Source of the DNA: Phycisphaerales bacterium
GTDB taxonomy: Bacteria; Planctomycetota; Phycisphaerae; Phycisphaerales; UBA1924
Length of the DNA stretch: 64,000 nt
NCBI GenBank assembly: GCA_020845755.1
Contig: JADLFE010000033.1
Coordinates: 496,001-560,000, forward strand
Direction: 5' to 3'
The notes beneath the pieces were generated by a model that was not told where the DNA came from, made no database searches, and worked only from the letters and a program-made list of their open reading frames with translations. Shown piece by piece: positions 34,700 to 46,200 of this stretch (the stretch's first letter is position 1; every line of letters begins with the position of its first letter). A program made the translations under genes and the position numbers.

Positions 34700-37600
34700 A
34701 TGGCCATCCAAGGCAAGGCTCAGGTTTCACTCGCGGTGTTCGGGAAGCACCCGGGCTGGGACGACCACATCGACGACCTAGGCATCGAGACCAAGCGCCT
34801 CGCGGAGGTGAAGCGCGTGATGTACTCCGAGTGCATCGCGGGCAACATCGACTCAGGGGCGTGGGAGGCGATCGACGAGTCGGCGCGGCTGACGGCGTTC
34901 GCGCACGAGTTTGCGTGGCGCACACCCGGCGGGCTGGTGGTGGGGCGGCTGTGGTCGAGCAAGGACGGGAAGGGGCGCAGCAAGTACCCGATGGTGGTCG
35001 TGGCCCAGTGCGACAATCTCCCGTCGTCGTTCATCGCGTCGCACGTCATGCCCGCGCTGGCGGGGATGCAGGAGAAGTGCCAGGCGGCGGGGAGCGCGGC
35101 GGAGGTCATCCAGATCGCCGACGAGACGCGGGCACGCCTGCGCGAGGCGATGCAGGGTCCGGAGGGCATGCCCCTCGAGGGCGAATCGTTCGCCGCTTCG
35201 CCCAGGCAACTGGCGGCGATGCTCGCGGGCGCGGGGATGACCGGCGATTCTGTGGGCCTGCACCGCGTGATGTACGAGATCGACCGCGAGATGGCGCCCT
35301 TCCGCCCCGTCGGCAAGGGCGATACCAAGAAGACCACGCGGATCATCGACGCGCGGGCCCAGCACCTGCGCGTGCCCATGATCGGCGCGTCGGCGATCGA
35401 CGCGGCCCGGTTCTGGATGGGCGTGCTGTCGCGCGAGGTCGACGGCTCGGTGTCGCAGATGGTGATCACGCCGCTGGTGTCGGCCGGAGAGATCGGCTTC
35501 GTTGATCTGGTGGTGGGCGATCCGGCGGCGCCGCAGTTGTTCTGCCTGCGTGCTGGGACCAAGGCGCTGGCGCCGGCCAGCGACGTGCCGTACACCATCA
35601 CTCCGGATTTCATGGCGCGGTGCAAGGCGACCGTTGCCGGCTGGTCGGGCGAGGTGGTCAAGGCGCCCGAGCCGGTGAAGGAAGCGCCGAAGGCCGAGAG
35701 CGCACCGGCGCCGGTGACGGCGAGCCAGCAGGGCAAGAAGAAGGGCTTCCCGTGGTTCCTGCCGGTGGCGGCGGTGGTGGTGGTGGGCGGCGGATTGGCC
35801 GTGTGGCGGCCATGGGAAGACACGAAGCCGAATATCGCGTTGATCGACAAGCCGGCCGAAACCGCGTCCAATGAGTCGAAGCCGAAGGAACCCGACGCGG
35901 CGGCGCAGGAGGCGCAGCGCAAGGCGAAGGAAGCCGCGGACAAGTCGGCGGCGGACAAGGCGGCCAAGGACGAGGCGAATCGCAAGGCCGAGGAAGCGCG
36001 CAAGGCGAAGGAGGCCGCGGACAAGTTGGCGGCGGACAAGGCGGCAACAGACAGGAAGGCCAAGGACGAGGCGGCCCGTGCGGTGCAGGTTGAGAAGGAT
36101 CGCGACACGCTGCTCCGCCAGTTCGTCCAGCTCGATGGCCTGCTCCAGCAGGGCTATGTGACGGGGGAGAAGACGTCGGACGGCCAGAGCGTGGACGCGG
36201 TGTTCGCCAGGATCAGCGCCAGCCCCGAGTTTGCGGCGTTCCGCGACGCAACGCCGGCGGCGCGCGAGACGATTGCGCGCGTTGAAGCCCTCAAGAAGAT
36301 CCCGACCAGCGTCGACGCGACCGAACTTGAGACGTTCGCCACGGGCGCGAAACTCGCGGAGCAAATGGCGGCGTGGTCGCGTCTGGCGGAAGGGGGCGCC
36401 AACTGGCCCGCGACTCCCGCTGGCCTGAAGGGCGCCGCGGCGACGGTCGCGACGATGGAAACGTCGACCAACGACGTGGGGGGGGATCGCGGGGCGATGC
36501 TGCAGAAGCGCATGCTCGCGGACGCGGCGAAGATCTGGTCGCGGTACGCGGCCGCCCAGACCACGCCCGAGGCGCTGCTGGAGGCCGAGTCATATCTGCC
36601 CGCGTTCCGGGTGAAGCCAGAGCAGGTTGCGCCGTCGCTCCGCTACAACATCGAAGTGGCGAGGCTGAAGCGCGACGCGTCGGGGTTCAAGGGCGATACG
36701 CCCGACGCGGCCCTTCGCGCGCGGCTGGCCTCGTTCGTCGCGAGCGTGGGCGAGCAGAAGGGCCCGGGGTTCGAGGGCGTGCTCGCGGTGCTCAACGCGA
36801 CGGTGTCATCGGGCGTCGATCCGACCAGGAGCGGCCCGGGCTCCAAGGGGTGGCGGTCGGAGGTGCGCGACAGCGGGAATATCGTCGCGTTCTTCCCGCC
36901 AAAGGGGCGCACGAACCAGCCGATCGAGTTTGCGCGCCTCGATGTGGAGGGTGTCTCCTCGTACCTCTCCACGACCGAGACCTCGATCGGGATGGTGATC
37001 GACATCGCCGAGTCGTCGGGCCTGTGGCCCGAGGTCATGGAGGTGCTTCCCGCCGCGTCGCGTGCCAAGGAGATCGAAGCGCCGCGCGGGTGGGAATGGA
37101 AGTTGACGGGGGGCACCGCGACCGCGATCCAGGTTTCGTCGAACATCAACGACTGGAGCGCCGGCTGGTTCCGGAGCGAACTCTTCAAGGGCATGACGGG
37201 CTCGAAGGAACTCTATCCGCAGGGAAGTCGTCCGCCAGCACCGACGCTGGATACGCCCATGCAGTACCTGACAGCCGGCGCCGCCGGGACCATCGCCGGG
37301 ATGGCGGGATGCCGGCTCCCGAGCGTTTCGGAGTGGACGAGCGCGGCGGCAACGGACGCCGGGGGCGTGTCCAATCGTCGAGATGCGTCGTGGAAGCGGG
37401 TGTGGGACCACAGTTGGCGTATGGGCGGCGCGCCCAGGCTGAACAAGGACATCTTCGACACCGACGCGGTCCCCAGCCAGGTGACTTCCGCGGTGGAGTT
37501 CGACGACGGGGCGGTGTGGTTCGCGGATGTCTCGCGCGGTGCGGGGACGTTCAAGAACCTGGTGGGGAACGTCGCGGAGTTTGTGACTTCGTCGCCCCTG

Positions 37601-37861
37601 GAGCCCTTGACGGGAAAGCGCGATGTCGGACGCCTGGCCGGTGCGGCGCGGGTGGTGGGGGCGTCGGCCCTGTCGCCGGGCGGGGTGAAGCCGATGGTCG
37701 CCAGCGAGGCACTTCAGAGGGTCGCGCTGGGGCGTGAGTACAGCGATGTGGGATTCCGGCTGGCGTTCACGGCGGGTGCGGCTGCCAAACCCGCGACGAT
37801 CACTCCGGCGTCGGCGACGTCCGCCGTCGAAGGGCTGCGCCTCATTCCCCCAAGGCGTTGA
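34700..37861 (+). CDS. TagF - TM - FGE-like fusion protein
   Basis: A 1053-residue bitopic protein. Residues about 8-310 resemble TagF, the post-translational repressor of T6SS firing: AVFGKHPGWDDHIDDLG near the N-terminus and SSKDGKGRSKYPMVVVAQ near residue 95 match the family's FGK(L)P..GDF and S.D..GR.FP motifs. A TM helix follows near residues 350-370 (FPWFLPVAAVVVVGG), then a Lys/Ala/Glu/Asp-rich linker (about 395-455), a helical stretch and an FGE-like domain from about 715 to 1040 (MAGCRLPSVSEWTSAA, NLVGNVAEFVTSSP, YSDVGFRLAF). The FGE catalytic cysteines are absent. The back half matches the plan of the pseudokinase fusion at 22610-26188, so the two probably sense the same kind of periplasmic cue. 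Confidence 0.8.
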   Translation: MAIQGKAQVSLAVFGKHPGWDDHIDDLGIETKRLAEVKRVMYSECIAGNIDSGAWEAIDESARLTAFAHEFAWRTPGGLVVGRLWSSKDGKGRSKYPMVVVAQCDNLPSSFIASHVMPALAGMQEKCQAAGSAAEVIQIADETRARLREAMQGPEGMPLEGESFAASPRQLAAMLAGAGMTGDSVGLHRVMYEIDREMAPFRPVGKGDTKKTTRIIDARAQHLRVPMIGASAIDAARFWMGVLSREVDGSVSQMVITPLVSAGEIGFVDLVVGDPAAPQLFCLRAGTKALAPASDVPYTITPDFMARCKATVAGWSGEVVKAPEPVKEAPKAESAPAPVTASQQGKKKGFPWFLPVAAVVVVGGGLAVWRPWEDTKPNIALIDKPAETASNESKPKEPDAAAQEAQRKAKEAADKSAADKAAKDEANRKAEEARKAKEAADKLAADKAATDRKAKDEAARAVQVEKDRDTLLRQFVQLDGLLQQGYVTGEKTSDGQSVDAVFARISASPEFAAFRDATPAARETIARVEALKKIPTSVDATELETFATGAKLAEQMAAWSRLAEGGANWPATPAGLKGAAATVATMETSTNDVGGDRGAMLQKRMLADAAKIWSRYAAAQTTPEALLEAESYLPAFRVKPEQVAPSLRYNIEVARLKRDASGFKGDTPDAALRARLASFVASVGEQKGPGFEGVLAVLNATVSSGVDPTRSGPGSKGWRSEVRDSGNIVAFFPPKGRTNQPIEFARLDVEGVSSYLSTTETSIGMVIDIAESSGLWPEVMEVLPAASRAKEIEAPRGWEWKLTGGTATAIQVSSNINDWSAGWFRSELFKGMTGSKELYPQGSRPPAPTLDTPMQYLTAGAAGTIAGMAGCRLPSVSEWTSAAATDAGGVSNRRDASWKRVWDHSWRMGGAPRLNKDIFDTDAVPSQVTSAVEFDDGAVWFADVSRGAGTFKNLVGNVAEFVTSSPLEPLTGKRDVGRLAGAARVVGASALSPGGVKPMVASEALQRVALGREYSDVGFRLAFTAGAAAKPATITPASATSAVEGLRLIPPRR

Positions 37862-38110
37862 AAGCGCACGATTTGCGCGACAAGTATCCTCGTTCGAGTC
37901 GGAGCAGGGGAGGGAAAGGGACCGCGGCGAGTTGACTGCCTGAGTCGGGAGTCGCTAGGCTGGCGGCAACGAGGTAGTGTATCTCATCCACCGCTGGAAC
38001 GGCGTTGTGGGGTGGTTGGCAATCTGGGCACGTTGATGCGATTCGACCGCGCGGGCTCCTCCCGCGACATGGGTCGGATCGTCGCGGGGTGGCCTGAGAG
38101 CGAGGAACGC

Positions 38111-40108
38111 ATGGGTCGTACGCGTGTGCTTGGGACGAGCGTTGAATTGGCGGATCGAACGGGTGCATTGGCGATGGTGCTGTGCGCCGGCCTGACGACG
38201 GCGGCGATCGCGCAGGACGGAACCCCCCCGCCCGACGGGACGGCCCAGAAGGCGGCCGAGGTCGGGCTGCAGGCCACGGAGGGCGGTGCCCAGGCCGTGG
38301 CGCAGGAGGATCCGACGAAACTGATGATCGGCGATGGTGCTGAATACAAGGTATCGCGTGTGCTGCTGCAGTTTGCGCGTGAGCACCCGTCGAACCCCGA
38401 TCTACAGGACGAGGGGTTCCAGAATCTGACGGTGCGTCTGGGCAAACTGCCCGAGGGGTATGTCGAGGCGCGTGCGGGGATACCCACGGCGGACGTGAAA
38501 CTCTCGTCGCTGGTGGAGGGCGAGGGGGGCATCTTCCGTGCCAGCGCGATCGGCGAGATCGAGCGGGCGGTATCGGAGGAGATGAACCGTCACGGGGTGT
38601 ACGGGGTGTTCGTGCATGTGAGCAGCGCCGACATCGACGAGGCGACCGGGGCCGACCTGCGTGAAGGGCGCACCTCGCTGGTGATCGTGATCTATACCGC
38701 GGTGGTGAAGGATGTTCGGACGGTGGCGCGGGGCGAGCGATTCGAGGGCGATTCACAGATCAACCATCCGGCCCACGCCAACATCCGAGCGCGGAGCCCG
38801 GTGGTCCCGGGGCAACTCCTCTCGCGCGAGCGTCTGGACAACTACGCGTACCAGTTGAAGCGGCACCCGGGGCGAGCGGTGGACATCGCGGTCGCCAAGG
38901 CCGACGAGGAGGGCGGGGCGCAGATCGACTATCTGGTGGGGGAGAACAAGCCGTGGATGCTGTACTTCCAGTTGTCGAACACGGGGACGAAGAACACGCG
39001 GGATTGGCGTGAGCGATTCGGGTTCACGCACAACCAACTGACCAACCACGACGACATTCTGCAGTTGGAGTATTCCACGGCGGGGTTCGACAAGTCGCAC
39101 TCGTTCACGCCGAGTTATGACTTCCCGCTGATGTCGAACAAACTGCGGGCGAAGGTGTATGGCTCGGTGACGGAGTTTACGGCGTCGGACGTGGGCGGCG
39201 GCAACCTGGAGTTCACGGGGAGCGGCTGGAGCGTTGGGGGCGAACTGGCGTGGAACGTGGCGCAGTGGGGCCCGTCGTTCGTGGATCTGGTGGGCGGGGC
39301 CCGCTGGCAGAACGCGCACATCACCAACGACAGCGCGGCGACGGAGGGCGAGGACGACTTCTTCCTGCCGTATGTGGGCGCGCGGTTCACGCGTGACACG
39401 AACTTCTCGCGTTCCTATGCCGAGGCGTTGATCGAGTTCAACGCGTCGAGCATCGCGGGGACGGACCACGACCAGATCGACCAGATGGGTCGTTCGCAGC
39501 CGGACGACGATTTCGCGGTGTTCCGCTGGGACCTGACGCAATCGCTGTATCTGGAGCCTTTGTTCAATCCCAAGGGTGGCACGGCGGACGGGAAGGGGAT
39601 GACGCTGGCGCACGAGATCGTGGGGAGTTTCCGCGGTCAGAACGCGCTGGGGGCGCGTCTGGTGCCGACGTTCGAGGCGGTGGGTGGCGGGTTCTACAGC
39701 GTGCGTGGGTATCCGGAGTCGGTGGTCGCGGGGGACAACTCGGTGGTTGCGAGTTTCGAGTATCGGTTCCATGTTCCCAACGCGTTCGCGGCGCGGGAGC
39801 CATCGCGGCTCTTCGGGCGTGACTTCCGTACGACGCCGCAGTCGCCGTACTACGGGACGGCGGACTGGGACCTGATCGCCAAGGCGTTCATCGATGCGGG
39901 TCGGGTGACCAACAACGACCGCCTGACGTTCGAGACCGACGAGACGCTGGTGGGCGCGGGGCTTGGTCTTGAGTTGCAGGTGATGCGCAACGTGAACATC
40001 CGCGCCGATTGGGGCGTGGCGTTGGAGGAAGTGAACAAGAGCGGTGGCGGGGAGTTTGTGTCCGACGGGAGCAGCCGCTTCCACCTGTCGTTCACGCTGC
40101 TGTTCTGA
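38111..40108 (+). CDS. TpsB-type two-partner secretion outer-membrane transporter
   Basis: A protein of about 665 residues of the Omp85/TpsB family. It has a signal-like N-terminus (MVLCAGLTTAAIAQDG), a POTRA-like region (about residues 70-220; GKLPEGYVEARAGIPTADVK, then DNYAYQLKRHPGRAVDIAVA) and a C-terminal 16-strand-type beta-barrel that contains GFYSVRGYPESVVAGD, the VRGY/F motif of the family, and ends in F (RFHLSFTLLF). It would export the giant exoprotein encoded 99 bp downstream. I chose ATG 38111 with GAGGAA upstream; in-frame starts at 38012 and 38069 are less likely. Confidence 0.9.
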   Translation: MGRTRVLGTSVELADRTGALAMVLCAGLTTAAIAQDGTPPPDGTAQKAAEVGLQATEGGAQAVAQEDPTKLMIGDGAEYKVSRVLLQFAREHPSNPDLQDEGFQNLTVRLGKLPEGYVEARAGIPTADVKLSSLVEGEGGIFRASAIGEIERAVSEEMNRHGVYGVFVHVSSADIDEATGADLREGRTSLVIVIYTAVVKDVRTVARGERFEGDSQINHPAHANIRARSPVVPGQLLSRERLDNYAYQLKRHPGRAVDIAVAKADEEGGAQIDYLVGENKPWMLYFQLSNTGTKNTRDWRERFGFTHNQLTNHDDILQLEYSTAGFDKSHSFTPSYDFPLMSNKLRAKVYGSVTEFTASDVGGGNLEFTGSGWSVGGELAWNVAQWGPSFVDLVGGARWQNAHITNDSAATEGEDDFFLPYVGARFTRDTNFSRSYAEALIEFNASSIAGTDHDQIDQMGRSQPDDDFAVFRWDLTQSLYLEPLFNPKGGTADGKGMTLAHEIVGSFRGQNALGARLVPTFEAVGGGFYSVRGYPESVVAGDNSVVASFEYRFHVPNAFAAREPSRLFGRDFRTTPQSPYYGTADWDLIAKAFIDAGRVTNNDRLTFETDETLVGAGLGLELQVMRNVNIRADWGVALEEVNKSGGGEFVSDGSSRFHLSFTLLF

Positions 40109-40172
40109 CGCGGGGTTTTCGCGTGGCGGCGGGATTGCGCGGTCGGTTTTGTATCAGACGATGCACACGAGA

Positions 40173-40190
40173 CGGGGCGAGGATGCCCCG
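40173..40190 (+). promoter_or_regulatory. Stem-loop in the leader of the tpsA gene
   Basis: A CGGGGC/GCCCCG 6-bp stem with a GAGGAT loop ends 17 bases before the tpsA start; the GAGGA ribosome site lies just after it. The same stem sequence occurs ahead of livK at 14574-14588. Possible translation control; evidence is structural only. Confidence 0.3.
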
Positions 40191-40207
40191 ATGACACGAG
40201 GATTGCC

Positions 40208-43200
40208 ATGAACACCAAGTCGTTGAGCGCCAAGTCGTTGAACGGTGGTCGCGAAGGTCTGACGCTGGCGCTGGTCGCGGGTCGCGCGTTGCGGTCGCGT
40301 CTGGCGTGGGGCGGGGTGTTCTCGGGCGGATTGCTCGCGTTGGCGGGCGTTGCGGTCGGTCAGGTGCAGGGCGTCGCGGGCGAGCAGGTCGCCGCGGGGC
40401 AGGCGCGATTCGTCCGGTTCGGCAACAACGTGACGATCACGGCGGCGAACAACACGATCATCAATTACAACTCGTTCAACATCCGCCCGGGCGAGTCGGT
40501 GAACTTCGTGCAGCCCGACGCGTTGGCGCGGGTGCTCAACCGCATCAACTCGTCCGAGCCGTCGCGGATCGACGGGTCGTTGTCGGCCAACGGGCGTGTC
40601 TACATCGTGAACCCGGCGGGCGTGTACTTCGGCGCGGGCGCGGTCATCAACACCGGGAGCATCTACGCCGCCGCCGGCAACCTCTCCAACGCCGACTTCC
40701 TCCGCAACATCAACCGCTTCACGGGCGTGCAGGGCAAGGTGGTCAACGAGGGCACGATCAACACATCGCAGGGTGGTGTGGCGGCCCTGGTGGGCCAGGT
40801 CGCGATGAACTTCGGTACGATCAGCGCCCCGCAGGGCACGATCATCATGACCTCGGGCAGCAGCGTCCTCATCGGTGAAGAGGGCGGTCACGTCTATGCG
40901 CAGGTCGACACGGCGCAGGCGACGGGCGTCGGTCCCGAGGGTGGCCAGGGCGCGGGGGCGGCGCAGAAGGCCCGCTTCGGCGCGGGCGACACGTTCGCCG
41001 TTGCCGTGTTCAACAAGGGCGTGGCCAAGGCCAAGTCTGTGCAGATGGAGGCCTCGCGTGGCGTGACGGTGGCGTCGGGCATCATCGACGTTTCCGACAA
41101 GTCCGCGGGCGGGAAGGGCGGTTCGGTCGAGATCCTCGGTGATCGCGTGGCGCTGGTCGATGCGACCATCGACGCCTCGGGCGATGCCAAGGGCGGGCAG
41201 GTGCTGATCGGCGGCGACTTGCAGGGCAAGGGCGTGCAGCGCAACGCGGCGCTGGCCAACGTCGACTCCAAGTCGGTTGTTCACGCCGACGCGATCTCGA
41301 CCGGCGACGGCGGCAAGGTCATCGTCTGGTCCGACGACACGACCAAGTTCCAGGGCCTGGTGACGGCCCGCGGCGGCGCCCTGGGCGGTAACGGAGGCTT
41401 TGTCGAGATCTCCGGCGCGCAGTACCTCCACGCGATCCACAACGTCGACCTCTCCGCGCCCAAGGGCAACGCGGGCACGGTCCTCTATGACCCGCTGAAC
41501 ATCCGCATCGACGGGACGGCCGGCGGCGACGCCGACGGCTCGGACGACATCGACCTCAGCGATACCAACCTGCTCAACGACTCGGGCTCCAACATCCAGG
41601 GCACGATCACCTACACCGACGAGGGCGCGGGCAACCCCGACCCCTTTATCGTCACCGAATCGGAAATCGAGGGCACCGACGCCAACATCATCCTCCAGGC
41701 GCGCAACAGCATCGTGACCAACGGCGACTTTGCGGGCGATGAACTGACGATTTCCACCGGGCGGAACCTGACGCTCGAGACCCGCAACAACGCCGGCGAC
41801 GGCGCGGGCACGATCGATCTGACGGGCTCGGCGGAGGGCGCCGGGCTGGTCATCCGTACGCAGGGGACGGGCACCATCACCATCAACGCCTCGACCGACG
41901 GCGGGAGCGTGGGCGCGATTGATCTGTGCGCGCTGACCACCGCGGGCCAGGCCGTCAACGTTTCGACCCTCAACGGCTCGATCTCAGTTCAGGGCGCGAT
42001 CACGACCGGCGGCGGTGACGTGCTGATCTCGGGCGGCGCGATGACGATCCCGGCGTCGATCGACGCGGGGGCGGGGACGGTGCGTCTGGCATCGACGAGC
42101 ACCATCACCCAGTCGGGCGGTTCGATCACGGCGTCGTCGCTTGGTGTTCGCGGTGGTGGGGCGATCGCGCTCAACCAAGCGGGCAACAACGCCGCGACCT
42201 TCGCCGCGACGACGAGTTCGGGCACGGTGGGCTACGCCGACACGGACGCGCTGGCGATCGGCACGGTGTCGTCGAGCGGGAGTTTCTCGGCGGTGTCGGG
42301 TGTGACGACATCGAACGGGGCGGTGACGATCGGATCGGGCGGCGCGCTTGACGTGAACAACAGCATCTCGACCAGCGGCGGGTCGGTGGGCCTGACCTCG
42401 ACCGGCGCGCTGGGCACGAGCGCCACGATCTCGTCGGGGAGCGGCGCGCTGAACTTCACCTCGTCGGGATCGACGATCACGATCGGCAACACGGTCACCG
42501 GCGGCTCTGGTGGCGCGCTCATCCTGTCGTCGGGCGATCTGACGTTCAACTCGAGCCTCAGCGCCACGGGCGGGACGGTCCGCCTGGCGTCGAGCGCCGG
42601 GCAGGTCACGCAGGCCGGCGCCACCTCGATCACGGGCGCGACGCTGGGCGTGCGTGCCGCGACGGGCATCTCGCTCCCGGAATCGGGCAACAGTTTCACG
42701 TCGTTCGCGGCGTTCACCAGCGGCGCGGGCGCGGCGATCAGTTACCGCGACACCAACGCGCTCAACGTGTCGAGCGTTTCGGCGTCGGGCGGGTTCGGCG
42801 CGACGTTCGGCGTGGGCACCACGGGCAACGGCGCGATCACGCTTCAGACGGGCGGCGCCCTCACCCTCCTCAACAGCATCGGCTCCGGCTCGGGCGCGAT
42901 GGCGCTCACGGTGAGCAGCGGGAACGTGCTTGAGTCCGGCGGCGTCGTGACGGCCACCGGGACGCTCACGCTCAACGGCGGCGGGTCGTTCCTCCTCTCC
43001 AACTCGGGCAACAACCTCGGCACCGTCACCGGCTCGGTCTCGGGCAGCACCGTGATTCTCAACGACGGCACGGGCTCGCTCACCCTCAACACCTTCAGCC
43101 ACACCAACGGCTCGGGCTCCTTCACCGCCATCGCCCCCACGGGCAACATCACCGACACGACGAGCCTGACACTGGCGGGAACGTCGTCGTTCAGCGCCAG

Positions 43201-46200
43201 CGGCTCGATCACCCTCGACAATCTCGCCGCCACCGGCACGATCTCGATCGCCACCGGCGCGGGCAATGTCACTCTTGTCAACGCGACGGGCGTTGATCTC
43301 GACGCCTCGTCGACGGTGACGGGCGATCTGGCCGTCACCGCGACGACCGGGAATATCACCGACGCGGCTCCCATCGATATCAACGGCAACGCGACCTTCA
43401 GCGCGCCGGCCAACAGCGCCTCGATCGTGCTTGATCTGCTGGACGTGACGGGGACCTCGTCGTTCACGACCGCCGGGACGGGCGGAACGATCACGATCAC
43501 CGACCCGGTGCTCGGGGCGGCGGCGTCGTTCAACACGGGCTCGGGCGGGACGGTTTCCCTCACCATGCCCGCCGCCACCTCGGTCTCGATCGGCGCCTCG
43601 ACGGTCGACGGCAACGTCACCCTCAACACCGACGACGTGAACTTCACCGGCGGCAACGACAGCGTCGGGATCACCGGCACCCTCGACATCATCCCGATCA
43701 CGACCACGCGCGAGATCGTGCTGGGCACCAGCGGGACGGGCACGCAGCTCGTGCTCGACGACACGGACCTTGACGCCCTGGCCGACGGCATCGATCTCAT
43801 CACCATCGGTCGCACCAACAGCAACGCCAACTCCACCATCGACGCCTTCCCGATCAGCGATCCGCTCTATGTCCGCACGCCGTCGGGCGGCGTGATGACG
43901 ATCTCCGGCGCGGTCACCGGCTCGGGCGATTCGTCGCTGACGTTCAACACCGGAGGCACGATCGACCTGAATGGCTCGCTCACGGTCGCCGGGCAGGACG
44001 TGCTGCTGCTGGCCACGGGCGGGATGGACCTCGGCGGCGACGTCAACACGACGGGCGGCACGCTGCGTCTGCTCACCGGCTCGTCGGCGGGTGTCACGCA
44101 GAGCGCGGGCAACCTCCTCACCACCAACCTCGGCGTCCGCGCCGGCTCGATCACCATCTCGCGGAACGGCAACACCTACTCGCAGGTCGCGGCCTTCAGC
44201 ACCGGCTCGGGCAACGCGATGGCGCTCGATACCGACAACTCGCTCACCAGCACCACCATCGGCGGCGACACGCTCAACCTCTTCCTCTCCACCTCGGGCA
44301 TCTCGACGACCGGCGGCGGGAACATCCTCGTCGATGCCGCCGATCTCACCATCGCCCAGCAGATCGCCAGTTCCGGCACGGTGCGACTGCAGACGGCCAA
44401 CGGCGTGACGCAGTCGGCGCGGATCCTCGCGGGCCCCCTGGGCGTCATCGCCTCCGGCGCGGGCAACATCGATCTGACCAACGCGACCAACAACGCCACG
44501 AGCGTGGCGATCTCCACCGCCGGTGCGGCCAGCACCATCAGTTACACCGACCTCGACGACGTCGCGGTCGGATCCGTCGCTTCGAGCGGCTCGTTCACCG
44601 GCGCGACCGGCGTGGTCTCCAACGCCGGGAATGTCACGCTCTCGTCGGGGGGCGAACTCGATATCGGGCAGAACATCACCGCCGGCGCGGGCGTCGTCCG
44701 CCTGAACGCGACCGGCACGATCCTGCAGACCTCGGGCGCGATCACGGCCTCGGCCCTTGGCGCCAACTCGGCGACCGCGGGCATGGTGCTTGCCTCCGCG
44801 ACCAACGACGTCGACACGTTCGCCGCCGGCGGTGCGGGTACGGGCAACGCGATCTCGTTCCGCGACTCGGACGGCGTCTCGATCGGCACGGTCACGTCTT
44901 CGGGCGCGTTCGCGGGCGCCACCGGCGTATCCATCACGGGCGGCAACGTCACCCTCCGCACCGGCAACACCATGGCGCTCGACCAGAGCGTCCTGACCGG
45001 CACCGGCATCGTCAGCATGACCGCCGACGCCGGCGGCATCACCCAGGGCGCCACCAAGGGCGTGACGGGTGATTCGCTCTCGCTCAACGGGACCGGCACC
45101 TTCACGCTCAACGGCAACGCCAACGCCGTCACCACCCTCGACGCCACCACAACCGGAAGCGTCACGTACGTTGACACAACGGGCTTGGACATCGCCGCGT
45201 CGACCGTGACCGGAAACCTCGATGTCACCGCGAGCACCGGCAACCTGACCGATTCGGGCACGGTTGATGTGAGCGGCACGGGCACGTTCACCACCGGCGC
45301 GTCGAACGCGACCATCACGCTCAACCAACTCGCGGTTGACGGCGCGATCAGCGTCAACACCACCGGCGCGTCGGGCGACGTAACCATCACCAACGCGACG
45401 GGCATCGACCTGGCAGCGTCCTCGATCGGCGGCATCCTCGATATCGTCGCGACCACCGGCAACATCACCGATTCGGGCTCGGTCACCGTCGGCGGCTCGG
45501 GCGCTTCCGCCTTCTCCACTCTCGGTTCCAACGCCGACATCACCCTCGACACCACCAACACCTCCGCCGGCTCCGTCGGCGTCTTCACGACCGGCGCGAC
45601 CGGCGATGCGTCCATCACCAGTTCCGCGGCGATCAACCTCGACACGTCCAGTCTCGGCGGCAACCTCACCCTCATCAGCGACGACATCGATCTGATCGGC
45701 GGCGCGGGCAGCGTGCTCTCGTCCGGCGGCAGCGCCACCATCACGTTCAACTCGCTGAATGCCGGCACATCGATCGGCGTGGGCACCGGCGCGGGCTCAC
45801 TCTCGCTCGACGCCACCGACTTGGCCGGCATCGGCGCGTTCTTCGGCGGTATCAACATCGGCAACGCGGCCGGCACCGCCGCCCTGACCATCGGCGACGC
45901 CACTTTCCCGCTCTCCACCACCTTCATCATGACCGGCGCGGGCGGCTCGATCGCCACGACGGGCGGCACCACCCTGAGCCTGCCGGGCTCCAACAACCTG
46001 ACGCTCAACGCCGGCTCGGTCTCCCTCGCCGGAACCATGAATGCCGGGACCGGCACCGTCCGCATCGTCTCCGCCGGCGCGGTGACTCAGACCGCAGGCT
46101 CCATCAGCGCGACGTCTCTGGGCGTCCGTGCCGCGGGCGCGGTCACGCTCAACCAGAGCAACAGCGTCACGACCTTTGCCGCCAATTCCAGCGGCGGTGG

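Noticed and set aside
41984-45328. Very long minus-strand reading frame (1114 codons) opposite tpsA
   Set aside because: It is Arg/Ala/Gly-rich with no domain and arises from the repetitive GC-rich codon pattern of tpsA on the other strand.
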